Assembly: GCF_024763615.1 (NCBI RefSeq)
Contig: NC_077224.1
Coordinates: 56,120,712-56,184,711 of the forward strand
DNA length: 64,000 bases
DNA from: Phlebotomus papatasi
Lineage: Eukaryota > Arthropoda > Insecta > Diptera > Psychodidae
Reading direction: 5' to 3'
Shown here: piece by piece, positions 13,391 through 25,205 of the stretch
Numbering within the stretch: the first letter of the stretch is position 1
Layout of the letters: the number at the start of each line of letters is the position of its first letter
Notes under the pieces: generated by a model
Databases searched by the model: none
Seen by the model: only the letters and a program-made list of their open reading frames with translations
Told to the model about the DNA's origin: nothing
Made by a program: the position numbers and the translations under genes

Positions 13391-14452
13391 TAACACTCAG
13401 AAAAAAAATGAGTAAAACTAACTCGTATCAATGTTAATTTAACTCTTTTTCATTGTGATATTTCATGAACAATGTTTTAGAGTTAATTTTGCTTTTATCA
13501 AGGGGTATATTCAGCAAGGTTGTTAAAACTTTTTTGGCCTAAGATTTACATGAAAAAATAGAGAAAATAACCCTTTTTAAGAGAGAAAGTAACTCGTTTT
13601 AACAGTAAAATACTCGTAATTCATTGTTATGACCAGCGCACAATAACTTTTGTTTGTAAACATATGTTTTCAAAATTTCCCATGAGAATGAGCGAGATGA
13701 CTAGATCTACATCTCACTCACTCTTATTGAAATGTCAAAAATATATTTACTAAACAAAAGTTATTGTGCGTTGGGCATTATGTGCAACGCACAATAACTT
13801 TAGTTTTGTAGACATGTTTTTGATATTTCAATGAGAGTGAATGAAATCTAGATCTAGTTATCTCACTCACTCACACAAGGAATTTTGAAAACATGCTTAT
13901 AAACGTGTTATTGTGTGCTGGGCATAATGCCCAACGCACAATAACTTTTGTTTAGTAAACATGTTTTCAAAATTTCCTATGAGAGTAACTGAGATGACTA
14001 GATTTACATTTCATTCACTCTTATTGAAATGTCAAAAACATGTTTTCAAATCAAATGTTATTGTGCGCTGGGCATAAGACTTAAAATAATTATTTTTTAG
14101 AGTTAAATAACTCATTTTCAAATCCCAAAATGGATATTTTGGACATTTACTTTTCCTTTATTAATTTTCTTTTCATTTCGAGGTCCTCATGTTTCGAGAT
14201 ATATATCACATATGATACACTAAACATGTCTTTATGAAACACTGTTAGGCCCATTTATAATTGTTCTTGTATGCACTTGGTCACACGAAAACCATCGTGG
14301 CTGAAGTATATTCTAAAAACGAAAACATTTAAACATATACTTCAGTAGAGATAAAATTTTACATTGAAACGAGTAATAAGTACATCGATACTCTTCGAGT
14401 TAATTCAACTCGATGATAGAGTTGTTTCAACTACAGATTTTTCTTTAGTGTA
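13391..14452. repeat. Terminal-repeat element interrupted by three family A MITEs
   Basis: It starts with taacactcagaaaaaaaatg and ends with ttctttagtgta, which are inverted complements. The interior is rich in actc/gagt motifs such as taactcgt and actcgatga. Three family A MITEs at 13630-14075 lie inside it, so the A copies are younger than the host element. Confidence 0.6.
13630..14075. repeat. Tandem array of three family A MITEs
   Basis: Three copies of about 145-150 bp follow one another (13630-13779, 13782-13925, 13927-14075). Each begins with c(a/c)acgcacaataac or a close variant and ends with gttattgtg followed by gttgggcat or gctgggcat. The copies differ by scattered substitutions, so the array is not a very recent duplication. 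Confidence 0.8.
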
Positions 14453-16074
14453 TTGATTGATATACTCGTATATTTACTTCAATCAAACATTTTGTGATAA
14501 GATTCCCTTAAAAAGCTGAATGACATCCACCGCCGTCTTAATGTTATAATCAACCTCCTGAAGAAATAGATAGAAAAGTACCCGTTATCTGAAAATAGTT
14601 TTTTTTTAATGAGACAAAGATATTTCTCAATTAATTTCCTTATTTTGAGGAAGAAAAAAGGAGCCTTTAATTTATTAATTTTGCTTTCTTGGATTTGCTT
14701 GTCTCTAGCACCACCCGCACCGTTCTATCTGTTTTGCTTTTGATTTTTCACAGTGTAACTTTGGTTGGAAAAGGAAACGCGGGAAACGCAATAGAGACTA
14801 TTCAATTTTCACATCAATATTTCACCGTGTCTCATTATTTTCTCTCACAAAATGACAAATAGAATTTACACCAAATATAAGTATATCTTGATTGAGTCAT
14901 TTCCATGACAATTTTCCACATGATGGGCGTTAGAGGGCGGAAAATTATGTAGATAGCTCCCTAGTGTTTTGCAAAATTTATCGCATGATTTGAGGTATTG
15001 ATGTTGAATCAACACTTTGATTGCAATTTCATTTCTCTGTAAATAATAATAAAGAGAATAATAAAAAAATTGAAATAATGATTGAGAAGAAGAAATATTT
15101 GAGGGGATGTTTTCTTCACAATGTTTCTTCATTGAAATTGTGAATTTATGCATAATATTTCTTCTTTTTTTGTCTAATATGTGTATCAAAGTTGAAGAAA
15201 AAAGTGTCACTCTGTACATTTCGGTCTTTTCATTTTTGCCACGAAAGAGAGCTATGGGTAAATAAAAATGTAGAAAACATACAAATTTAATAGAACAATT
15301 TATATTCATGGTGGCTCGTTTTTCGGTGGCGTCTATTCAACAATTCGTTTGATTAATTTGCACAATAGCTTTTTACATTTTTACGGCATCTCTCCATACT
15401 CCTTCCCCTCAAAACGGTGAAAAATTTTTCCTCTATGAGATGGGTGTTTGTATTTATTTTCTTCTTTCAATTGCAAGTATAAGAAAAAAATATTTTCCTC
15501 TCTGTGAGTCTTCTTGATGTTTTTTGATTGAAAATGATATACGAAGAATCATTGCTAAATTTGTCATTTTCAGTATCAATCTCTGACATGGAACATCATC
15601 TTTTTTCTGCCTTCTGTGGAGATGAAAGGAGACATGTGAAAGAATTTAGATTTTTATATAAAAAGACATGATTGTGTGTCTTCTTTCAAGGTTGACAGAT
15701 TTTTTTTCAATTTTCCTTCATCTACTTTTTTTTGGTGGCTTCACGATCGAGGTGGGAGTTTCTTTTCGATGTTTTCGTTCTTCGTCAGCAAAATTTGTGT
15801 GATCTCATTATGCTTCGAAGGTTGGTGTGATGAGACATTATTGCCATTAGTTTTTCTTTTAATTTATAAAAAAAAAGCAGGGGAAATTTATTGCATATTT
15901 TGAGATCTATGCGAATGTTTCACCTTCAAAATTGAGGGTAAAAAGTATGTTATAAGGTACGAAGCTTGTGCAGCTTCGTACGAAAAATTATGTCCGAGAT
16001 TTAAGACTTTTTACTGAATGCAATACAAACCGAATCAATTATACAACTGTGTCAAAAAAATATCTTGTTTATTA
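14453..16074. other. Non-coding stretch
   Basis: No gene is seen. At about 14523-14565, on the minus strand, it contains a short repeat with core taagacggcggt, also present near 25.38 and 48.18 kb. The rest is AT-rich unique sequence. Confidence 0.5.
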
Positions 16075-16289
16075 GGGGAGACCGGGGCAGAATTAGCCAG
16101 CAAGTGATATTTTTGTTCGCTACTAATTTGTGAAAAACGTGTTGCAATGAGACTGATAAATATTTAAATGAATAAGGCAAGAGTTAATTACCCTGAACGA
16201 ATATTAGTTTGCTTAGTATTCTTTATAAAGTAAACTATAACACCCCGCTATCTAATACTATACGTGAGTAATTCTGCCTCGGGCTCCCC
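16075..16289. repeat. MITE, family D, TA duplication
   Basis: Ends ggggagaccggggcagaatt and taattctgcctcgggctcccc are inverted repeats flanked by TA. A second copy is at 19839-20052. Confidence 0.85.
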
Positions 16290-16524
16290 TAAGTTTATAA
16301 TTCTACCTCGCAAAACTCCTGGAAATCCTTAGATTTTCCTCTAGAGAAAAATTTAATGGCGATTTTTTACAAATCTGCTCCGGTTTGTACAGCTTTGTAC
16401 AAAATTTTCCCACTTATGTACGCCTCATTTTCACCGGAAACATTACACCGGACGCAGAAATTTTCACAACACTACTGTTTAGATGGAAGTTTCGTCTACT
16501 TGCTTTGACTATTTGTAGGAGTTA

Positions 16525-16728
16525 GGGTAAAGTGGTACAAGTTGGACAATGGTACAAGTTGGACAGGGCTTTTTTCTTGATAAATTTAGTACTTCATTTT
16601 TATTTGTATATTTTTAATGCTTTATTTTTATAATTTGGTTCCTTGTGCTTAAAAAAATTTAGTACTGTATTTATCAAGAGTCCCTGTCCAACTTAGAACA
16701 CTATGTCCAAACTTGTATCACTTTACCC
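16525..16728. repeat. MITE, TA duplication, ends gggtaaagtggtac
   Basis: Left end gggtaaagtggtacaagttg and right end cttgtatcactttaccc are inverted repeats flanked by TA. There is a short internal tandem of ggtacaagttggaca. This is a Tc1/mariner-type MITE. Confidence 0.85.
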
Positions 16729-18481
16729 TATCATGATTTTTTAAGTTAATTTAATGCTATTTTTCTAAGAGATGTTTTTGTAACATTTGAGAAACCACTT
16801 TTTCGGTTTCAAATGGACAAAATTAAAAAGAAAATCACGAAAATGAAGCAAAAGAAGGGTACTTCTTTGTAGTCTTTTACTTCTACCCATCTTGAAGCAA
16901 TGAGTAAATCTCAAACTTCAAAATTCGTCTCCTGAAAATGAAACTGTTTTAAGTCCTATTGTACCATAAAAGACTTCATAAAATTAGCCTATTGAAAAGA
17001 CGTATTTATCGCTAAATTTGTATTAATAAATTGAACGCTTTTGAAAGATTTTCGTTTACACCTGAGTTTTATTCGTGTCTTATTCGAAATCTCAGTCAAA
17101 TTTTTCAATTGGAATTTAGTTGAAAAACAGAAGTGAAACACTGTCAAGGAATAAGAGAGGGTGCAGCAAAAACAACTCGAATCAATTTACACGGTGTTTA
17201 TTGTTGTGTAGATAGTGTAATATGAAAGCGATTTCAATCAAATTTATTGTCTCTGTGTATGGGGCTGTATTATGGTGTAATTTTATGTAACCGAACTTGA
17301 AGTTGGGTATATTATATTTTTCCTTCTTTGTCTTCCTTCTGTGTGTCTCGTCTTTTTCGCCATCCAACACCCAACCAGCCGTTTTCCATATGAGCTGTAT
17401 GAGCTGCATGACCAAATGGTGATTCAATCATGAAACCGAGACCTTAAAAGTGAACGTGAATCGCGAATATTTTTGCTCTGCATCACGATTTCATCAATTT
17501 CATATATAAATTACGTTTGATCGTCACTCTGGGTGCTTTCTCCTTCGATTGTTATTAAACACTTTATAATTGACCAAGTGAAAAGAAGTTGTTTATATTT
17601 TTTTGTTGCTTTTCTCAGCCTCTTAAAGGGTCTTTTCTCTCTCTTTCTCTCTCTTGTGCGAATTATGACACGTAAGGAAAAGCTTTTGAGATGGATTTTT
17701 CTCGTGTAAAGTATTCCTTGAGCCCACTCTAAATGCCTGAGAATTGCATAAAAATGGTGTGTGAGACAAAAAGGCGATAAAAAAAGAAGAGTTACGCAGT
17801 GTGAAAATGTTAATAATAAAATCTATTCTATGACCCACATTGATTTCATCCGTGACCCAATTATTTTTCCTCTGTTTTATGCATTTTTTATCTCAGCACT
17901 TTTTTTTAAGCCGAATTGAGCAAAATGTGGAGAAACTGAAAAGTGCTGTATATTTTGTGTGCTCTGGAGTTCATAAATATAAAAAAAAGAAGTTATGAAG
18001 TAATTGTCTCGAAAAAAAGACTTTGATGTGCAATTTTTTTCTGTATGTGAGAAATCAAGTCCGATAAGGAAAAGAATAATAACAAAATTTATTGTTGACT
18101 CGATGGAATTTTTCTTTGAGGATTGTGGCGAAAAAAAAATTAATTGTCTTTTCTGTCAGTGTTTCTTTTCTGTGGTTAAAGGCGCCGTCCCCACCACTTT
18201 GTGTGTCGATGCAAAAATCTTTGCCAGAAACAAAGCACTCTCAGTAAGATAGAACACAATTCTTGAATGATTGCTCCATAGAAGAATTTTTATTCTTAAT
18301 CAGCAAATCGCAAGTTCGTTTTGGAAAAGAGCTTTGGGCAAGAAGCAAGGAGGCAATATCTGACCGATACATGTTAATAAAATTAAGAAACATGCCTAAG
18401 ACCTGACTCATATTTATTTATTTGTTTTTTGAAAAATAGATATTTAGGAGAAATTGGGCTTGAAAAATCGAAAATACTACC
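16729..18481. other. Non-coding stretch, nothing recognised
   Basis: This is AT-rich sequence with short unconserved open frames only. No repeat ends or RNA genes were identified. Confidence 0.45.
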
Positions 18482-18655
18482 GTAAGTGCGGATGACTTTG
18501 ACACCCTCCTGTTCGAAAGTTTTTCTTTACATCTAGAACCTAAGGATGGTCTTTACTGATACGATCTACCATGTCTTATCGGTGAGATCCATTCTCAAAT
18601 ATTAGAATTAAAGAAAAGCTTACGAACAGGTGTGCGTCGAAGTCACCGCACCTAT
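18482..18655. repeat. MITE with ends agtgcggatgactttgac
   Basis: The left end (agtgcggatgactttgac, then cctgttcg) and right end (cttacgaacaggtgtgcgtc, then ccgcacc) are inverted repeats, with TA at both flanks. It directly abuts the family C MITE that follows. Confidence 0.75.
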
Positions 18656-18858
18656 ATGGGCTTCAGTCCTAAAGCTTAGCAATCTGGATTAACTCCTCTA
18701 ATTCATTATCAGGCACGATTTTTTAGAAAATTGTTGTTTAGGATTGAATATTAAGAGCAAATGCTCAATTAGATTTTGAAAAATCAGTAAAATTCCTTGT
18801 TATTTATGTTTTTGAGACCTCAAGAAACTGGGGTAAACCTCCAGTCTGAAGCTGGCAT
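18654..18858. repeat. MITE, family C
   Basis: It starts at tatgggcttcagtcc and ends at cctccagtctgaagctggca. Related copies at 24371-24576, 47385-47536 and 59823-60025 share the ends and the interior bgattttbgaaaaat and aattccttg motifs. Confidence 0.75.
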
Positions 18859-19838
18859 TACGGCACCTCAAAAGTACTTTCGCATTTTAGACCGTTTACC
18901 AGTTCCCAACCGATTTATTGAGCAGATTAAATCACTTAAAAGATCGCCCAAAATAGCTTAGAATTAATACAATTGATTTTCTATAAAAAATTACTTATCG
19001 GTTATGAATCGATTTATTAGCTGTTCGGAATCGATTAGAACTGGTTTAGACTTATCAGAAATTCCAATACCTTTCCAATGAGCCTAAATATGATACCATT
19101 CGTTTGAGTATTACTCTCTAGAGCCATTGCAACCTTTGACTTTGCAAAACCGTTATTAGAAATGTTTAACAGTGCTGACAAAGCAAGTGCTCTGAAAAAT
19201 CACTCGATTTGACAGACCCTGCAGCCAATCTTTTCACCATATTTTTTGTAACAAAGTCTGTCAGAGTAGATCAGTTGGTGAGCACTCGTCTAGACTAGAT
19301 CGAGGCTAGATCAGGCTTATATTCGAGATGATGAAAACGAATTTATTTTAATTATTAATAATTGTCTCTGAAAATTAAAAACCTACCTCATTTAAAAAAA
19401 ATAGTAATTTTAAATCATTTGTCGGCTCAAAACCACGGACTGCCAAACCCAGCGAGCATTTGACCATGTGACATCCTTTGATGTTCCCTATTCATCCATG
19501 GAGATAGCCTACCCCTGTGTGTTATGTTGGGACAACATCATGTTTGGCAATCTTCTTCCTCTTGCACGCATACGTGATTAGGGTTTGGTTCCCCTGGACT
19601 TCAGTGGCGATCGTTAATAGGGAAAGAGAACTAATTAAGAGACAGACGAGAGTTAGTTAGTGACTACATTTCGAACAAGTAAGAACATGCTACGTGCAGA
19701 CCAGAGAGAGGATCTGGTTGAAAGAAAGGAACGGGTGGTAGGTAGGTAGGTTCATATCTCGTCCCTGACCCGGTTTTTAAGATCTCATAGATCCTAATAA
19801 TTTCATTTGGTACGCGGATATATATTCTGCCGGAAGTA

Positions 19839-20052
19839 GGGGAGACTGGGGTTGAATTAGCCACCAAATGAAATTTTTGATTGCATATAATTTGTACAAA
19901 ACATGTTTGTATAAGGCTGATAAATATCTCAATGAGGAGTAAGGAAAGTATATATTTAGAATAAAGAGTGGTTTCCTCAATATTCCTTCGAAGGCAAACT
20001 ATAAGATACCACTATCTAATACTATGCGTAGCTAATCTGCCCCGGTTTCCCC
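19839..20052. repeat. MITE, family D, second copy
   Basis: It shares ends (ggggagactgggg and ctgccccggtttcccc) and interior motifs (gataaatat, ctatctaatactat) with 16075-16289, and is flanked by TA. It interrupts a more GC-rich segment at about 19.49-19.84 kb of unknown nature. Confidence 0.85.
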
Positions 20053-21789
20053 TAAAGTTAACAAAATATTATTAACATACCTCTCAATTCTGAGATTAAT
20101 CTCTTGGCATTAATCTTTAAGTGGACCTTTAATGGTTCAATCATAAATTCTATGATAGAATTCTTAAACTTTAAACTGTCAAGTTTCCCTTATCTTTCAA
20201 GCGTAAAAGTAACAAATTTCACAATAAGGGACTTACTAAAAAATATCAAAATCCTTAGAGTTTTCGGTAATGTTAAAGTTGCTCAAAAAGAGCTTTTAAA
20301 GCTTTAAATTTTAAATACAGAAAATTTTGAAGTGAGATTTGAGTAAATGAAACGTTAACCTTTCCATCAGAAAAGGAAATTTTTATTTTTGACGCTAAAT
20401 CTTTAATTCAAATCTTTAAGCTTTTATCTCACAATTTAAGGGTTAATTTGCAATAATTCAACAACTGTGCTATTTTGCATTTGTTTTGTATCTGAATTTT
20501 TTGCAAACGACGCATTGCTGCAACTTCAGACAGCATAGTTGCGGATCCAACTGACTATAAGTCTTCTTTAAAAAAAAACTTTTTTAGCAATTGCCTGTCT
20601 TTTTTAAAACAGAAAAAATTGCCCAAGATATGAGCCCCTTGGTAAGGCAATTCCTGCCTGCTCGTGTGCTTTGGGGAACTTGTTTCATCTCACAATTGCG
20701 CCATACATTGCTGGAATTAATAATAAAAAAAAAGATTTCTTGAAAAAGATGATGAAAAAAAAACTATCTTGTACTGTTAAAATGCCCCTCTAAGATTTGT
20801 TGCTCACGGTGTGTAGTTCAAGTGTCTAGTCACCGTTTTGAGAGAGAGACACAACAGGCGCGAGAAGAAGTTGAAGACAAAAACATATGAGGAAAACTAC
20901 GCAAAATTTCCATACATAATTATTTCTCTTTCTATTATCTTTTATACCTACACACGAGTCTTGCTTACATAATGAATGGTATAGGCAAATGTAATAGTAA
21001 TTTAACTGTTGTTAAACAGACAAGTCTCTTTTTTCATTTCCTTTTCTTCTGAATTAATTTATTGATGGATTATATGCATTCTTTTTTTTATTCAAACTTC
21101 TAATTTGACTAGATCACTTTGTGTTTTTTTTTCTTTGAAATTCGATAACTAGAGCTTTAGAACACTTCTCTTAAGATATTTTCAGCGCAAACGTGGGAAA
21201 AAAGTGGCACTGTGTGAGAAAACAACAAAAGAAATTTCAAGATCTTAATCTCTAAACATCGAATTACACAATTCACTGAAATTCATTCAATAGGAAAAAA
21301 TAGCAACATGATTTAGTCAAGATTCTTAATAAAATCATGTAATTCCAGATGAGCAAACAGTCTTAACTAAATTGTAGTGTTTTGAACAAGTTGCACTAAG
21401 GTTCCGTATTTCAAAGAAAAAATTCTAGTTTGTAGGTAAAAATTGTAAAAGCCTAAAGTAATTTTTAAATATTTTTGAATACTCGTATTTGTGAATTCAA
21501 TGTTACGCCTTGGAAATTGATGTTTAATAATTATTTGTTTGGATAAGTCAAGTTATTTAAAAGTTCTAGGGGAAGTCTTTTAGGCTCCATACATACTCTG
21601 GTTTCGAACACTTCATATTTTCCCCATATTCCATAAAGGACTTTAATCTAGTTTTTATCAGGAAATGTGTGGCTTAAGACTGCCTATTAAAATATATTAT
21701 GCACTTGGTTAAATTCATTAAAGGAATATGGTACCGGGCTTTTATGGCCATTTTGTACATCATTCAGTTTACAAATTTATTATTCAGAT
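20053..21789. other. Non-coding stretch, nothing recognised
   Basis: This AT-rich DNA lies between a MITE and a SINE. No exon, RNA gene or repeat end is recognised. Confidence 0.45.
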
Positions 21790-21935
21790 TACAATGTTTC
21801 ATGAAAAATGTCCATTCAGACGCTTCAATTATTTGCACTGGGCGGGACTAGAACTCACAACTGTGACAGTCGAGTCAGGGGTCACACCGCCCAAGAGCCG
21901 AACGCTCTTACCAATTCCACCATGGACCCCCCTGT
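21790..21935 (-). mobile_element. tRNA-derived SINE, family 2 (copy 1)
   Basis: On the minus strand an A-box-like tggaattggtaagagcg is followed about 60 bp later by a B-box-like gagttctagtcccgc. Both the head and the following gcgtctgaatgga-like tail are shared with copies at 34080-34258 and 46190-46362. The B box carries a G-to-T change against the usual gttcgaatcc, so the copy is degenerate. Confidence 0.65.
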
Positions 21936-24370
21936 TCTCACTATATCATTCGACAAGTTCGAATATTAGAGGATTAAAAAAATACTCAATATTTCGATAT
22001 CATGAGTTTATTTCCCAAGAGATTATCCATTTTATTAAAAATTCTATGTTGGTATTTGGCGGAAATCTCCTGGGAATATTGTCTGCCAGAGAATTGACGA
22101 AAAAGTTTGCAATTTGCGAAAGAACATCTCAATTGTTGTCATGGTTAATGACCCATCAATGGTTTTTCTGCCAAAAAAAAAGGATAACCACAATACGAAA
22201 ATATTCAATTTGTCTTTGTTGAAAAATATTTTAGACTTCATCCAAAGCTCAAATTCCGTGAGCACATAAATGGATGAATTGAATAATATTTCTGAACTGA
22301 AGGTCTCCCTAAAGAATTTCTATATGTAGCAAGAGTGTTAAAAAAAAAGAGGGAAATCATTTGGTTGTTACGCTTCTGAATGAGTGATTTTCAGACATTT
22401 CTCAATAATTTATATTTATATATTTTGTATGTTATTGTGGATAATATTACTTAAATCGATAAAACAATGAGGAGGCAAGTGGATAAGGAGAGTATTTTTA
22501 AGGATGCAATTCGGTGTTATTCAATTGATATAGACAATTATTAATTATGGGACATATCCATCGATGATTGTGCTGTTTCGATATTTTGACCACTAACTGT
22601 GTGACTTGTTTATGGGGCCTCTTGAGAGAATGTTGGAGGGAGAAAATCTGTGGGATTCATCATTGGAAATGATTAAATATAATTTCTGTGTGTATCATTC
22701 TTGAGAAAGATGAGCAAGAGTCAAAGAAAAAAAATCCCCATAGAGCACTCCATCAGATTGGAGGAGAGATGTTTGTGTTGTGATGTGTTTCTGAGTTGAA
22801 GATCTTGTGAGATGTCACATTTGTTGTCTTCCTACGCTCCTTTCAATAATAACAATCATTTCTCTTCTCTCTCTCTCATCGAAATTTATTGGTGGGTGGG
22901 ATTGTTGGACAATAAAATACGCAATTGCAAAGAATATCCTAGAGGTAGAGTTTAATGAGAGATTTTTTAGGGATTAGAGATTGATGTGATGTCCCAAAAG
23001 GTGAAATTTTCCACGTGTTGAGATTTGCGTGTGGACAGGTGAATTATCGCTGGGGGAGGAGAATCTATCTCCCAAGTGTTTGGGTTACCTCTAAGATGGA
23101 TGAGTGCCGAAAAGTGTGAGTTGAGAGTGAGACAGGCAGAGAGTGTGATTCAGAAGATGCTGAAGCAAAATTGTTGGCTATATTATTGGCCTTACTCCAG
23201 ATCCGCAACCAAATGAACACGACTCTGACCTACTGACACCGTTTCGGGCCCGTGGTGTATAGGTGAATTCGCGCAACGGAGCGCACTCAGTTTCAATCGA
23301 AATGATACAAACACCGAGCCACGTAACACTCTTGCATTATTATGCAGTCACAGAGAGCGGCAATTTGGTTGCCGGTTCGCCTTCGCACGTGGAAGTGAAA
23401 AGCACTTCACTGGTCAGGAGGAAAAGCATGGGTAATCTCTATGGGTTGCGCGAAGCTTCCCTCATTCCAAAACATGTCTGGCTCATTTGGGGTGCCTGAC
23501 ACATTTGGTGGGGGGAGGGCCGATAATTGTTTGTCTGTTTACTCGACAAATCCTCGTTAATTGACGCCCCGAAAAAAAAGGAGACGCGTCCAGTGGTAGA
23601 CGTGGAAATTTTTCTCCTGGGGACTTTCCGCAATGAAAGATTGGGTGGAAAATTTGGGTGCCAGAGCTATATATGCTTGAAGTTATATGGATTGAAGATT
23701 TTTCACACTTTCTTACTTATCAAGATTAATTGGGATAAGGAATGATTTATACATAGCTGAATGTTCAGTAATTGCTTAATTTACTGGCAGGAACACTGAT
23801 TTGAATTTCATGTGAATTTCAGAGGGCCTCATTAGCAACAGTGACTATGTTAATATTAGAAATCAGTATAATTTTTTACTCTTGCTTTCGTTTAAAATAA
23901 AAATATATTAATCTAATTTTCAATGATCAAATCCGTCGTTGGTGTTTGCGGTAACATCTTAGATGTTATATGATGTAGTGTATATGGTGTAGTCGTCGTC
24001 GGCTTAGCATTAATACCACCCCGGGACAAAGTCAATAGCAAATTTGCTGGCGCATAATTCCTTTAGGGGACTATTAGATCAATTTTCATATTACAAGTTG
24101 TAAATCCCATGCCATATGAAATCAAGTGTTATGAAGTTCCCTGGATTCAAATCGGTTAATAAACTTTAGAGATAGAATCTGGTCAATTTCGACACAGGAT
24201 TTTCGATCAATTTTTCGATTAATCGGACCTTCGATTAAATTTGATGACTTTAGGGTTCTCAGAAGTGTTGCAGCATGTAATGAGAGCTTTTCAAATCACC
24301 AAAATTCTGACAATTTTAATTGGAGATATGGTAATTTTAAACAATTTTTGATCTCTTATAGGACCTTATA
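21936..24370. other. Non-coding stretch with a GC-richer island at 23.2-23.6 kb
   Basis: Most of it is AT-rich without recognisable features. Around 23200-23640 the composition becomes more balanced. It includes gcgcactcagtttcaatcg (an initiator-like tcagttt) and an open + frame from about 23299 to 23499 that starts at an ATG. A possible donor, g|gtaatc, follows aaaagcat. Joining from it would not give the phase 2 needed by the tai exon at 26831, so I do not call it a tai coding exon. An upstream promoter or 5' UTR exon remains possible. Confidence 0.3.
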
Positions 24371-24576
24371 CGGGCTTCAAATCTAAGACTTAGCCATATG
24401 GCTTGACTGCTCTAATTTCTTACCAATCACGATTTTTTGGAAAAATTTAACTTATCATTGGATTATTAAAGATAAGTGACCTATAGATTTTCAAAAAGCA
24501 ATAAAATTGCTCGCTTTCCCGAATTTTGAGACCTTTGGGAACTGGGCTAAACGTCTAGTCTGAAGACCGCCTTAGG
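24371..24576. repeat. MITE, family C, second copy
   Basis: Left end tacgggcttcaaatctaa and right end cgtctagtctgaagaccgc match the family C ends at 18654-18858. The interior again holds gattttttggaaaa and gagacct motifs. Confidence 0.7.
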
Positions 24577-24664
24577 CTTGGGACGACCATATCTCTCACA
24601 TAAGCAAAAGAGTTTATTTTTCCATTTATACCCCTAGATGGAATTAGTTTTTTTATCTCTTGTG

Positions 24665-25205
24665 TCCTAGACATACTTACGACCTTAACCCGAGAGACGA
24701 TTTACGTAATTATAATCAAAATAATGTGAGAATTTTACGAACTTTAGTTCAATGTTAATTGTATTTATGTACAGAGAAATCGTCAATCAGAGCAAATGAC
24801 ACTCAAATCATCCAGCTTTTTCTCAGTGGAGATAGGAAAAATCCTGCCTCCACCCAGAATCGAACTGGAGACCTTTTTTTAACTAGACTAGACCTCTACC
24901 AACTGAGCTATATTAGAGGCCACATGCTCTGCTTGACTTGCTACACGACCTTTAGCCAATTACATTATGCACTGCAATCGCTTACTCTCAAGTTTTCGAG
25001 ATTTGGAAACGATGGAAAATAATGATTTGAAATTCCAATCAGTTTCCCACTAACTAAGCGGTTTCTTGGTAAACCGAGAAACAGATTAGTCAGAAACTGA
25101 TAGAAATGTAACCTGATCATTATTTTGATTATAATTACACTAAGCCGTATATAGGTTTAAGTCGTTAAGCAGTCTCAAGTCATAAGTATTCCTAAAGCAT
25201 TAGGC
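24665..25205. repeat. MITE, family B, split by a nested SINE
   Basis: The left part (gtcctagacatacttacgac, aattataatcaaaataatg) and right part (cagtttcccactaactaag, attataattac, ttaagtcg) together make one family B element. A minus-strand tRNA-derived SINE (24745-24935) sits between them, so the SINE inserted later. Confidence 0.65.
24745..24935 (-). mobile_element. tRNA-derived SINE, family 3
   Basis: On the minus strand the A box gctcagttggtagag and B box cagttcgattctgg are near-perfect. Flanking gcctcta and tggaggc can pair as an acceptor stem. The anticodon arm is replaced by an A-rich stretch and cannot fold normally, and a SINE-like body follows the B box. It is therefore a tRNA-related SINE or pseudo-tRNA, not a functional tRNA gene. 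Confidence 0.65.

Noticed and set aside
14866..15309. 147-codon open minus frame
   Set aside because: Low-complexity aromatic/Asn-rich translation typical of AT-rich DNA, with no homology pattern.
21728..22222. 164-codon open + frame
   Set aside because: It runs across the minus-strand SINE and its flank, so it is a chance frame.
24840..24925. Functional tRNA gene on the minus strand
   Set aside because: A and B boxes are good, but there is no anticodon stem and a SINE body follows.
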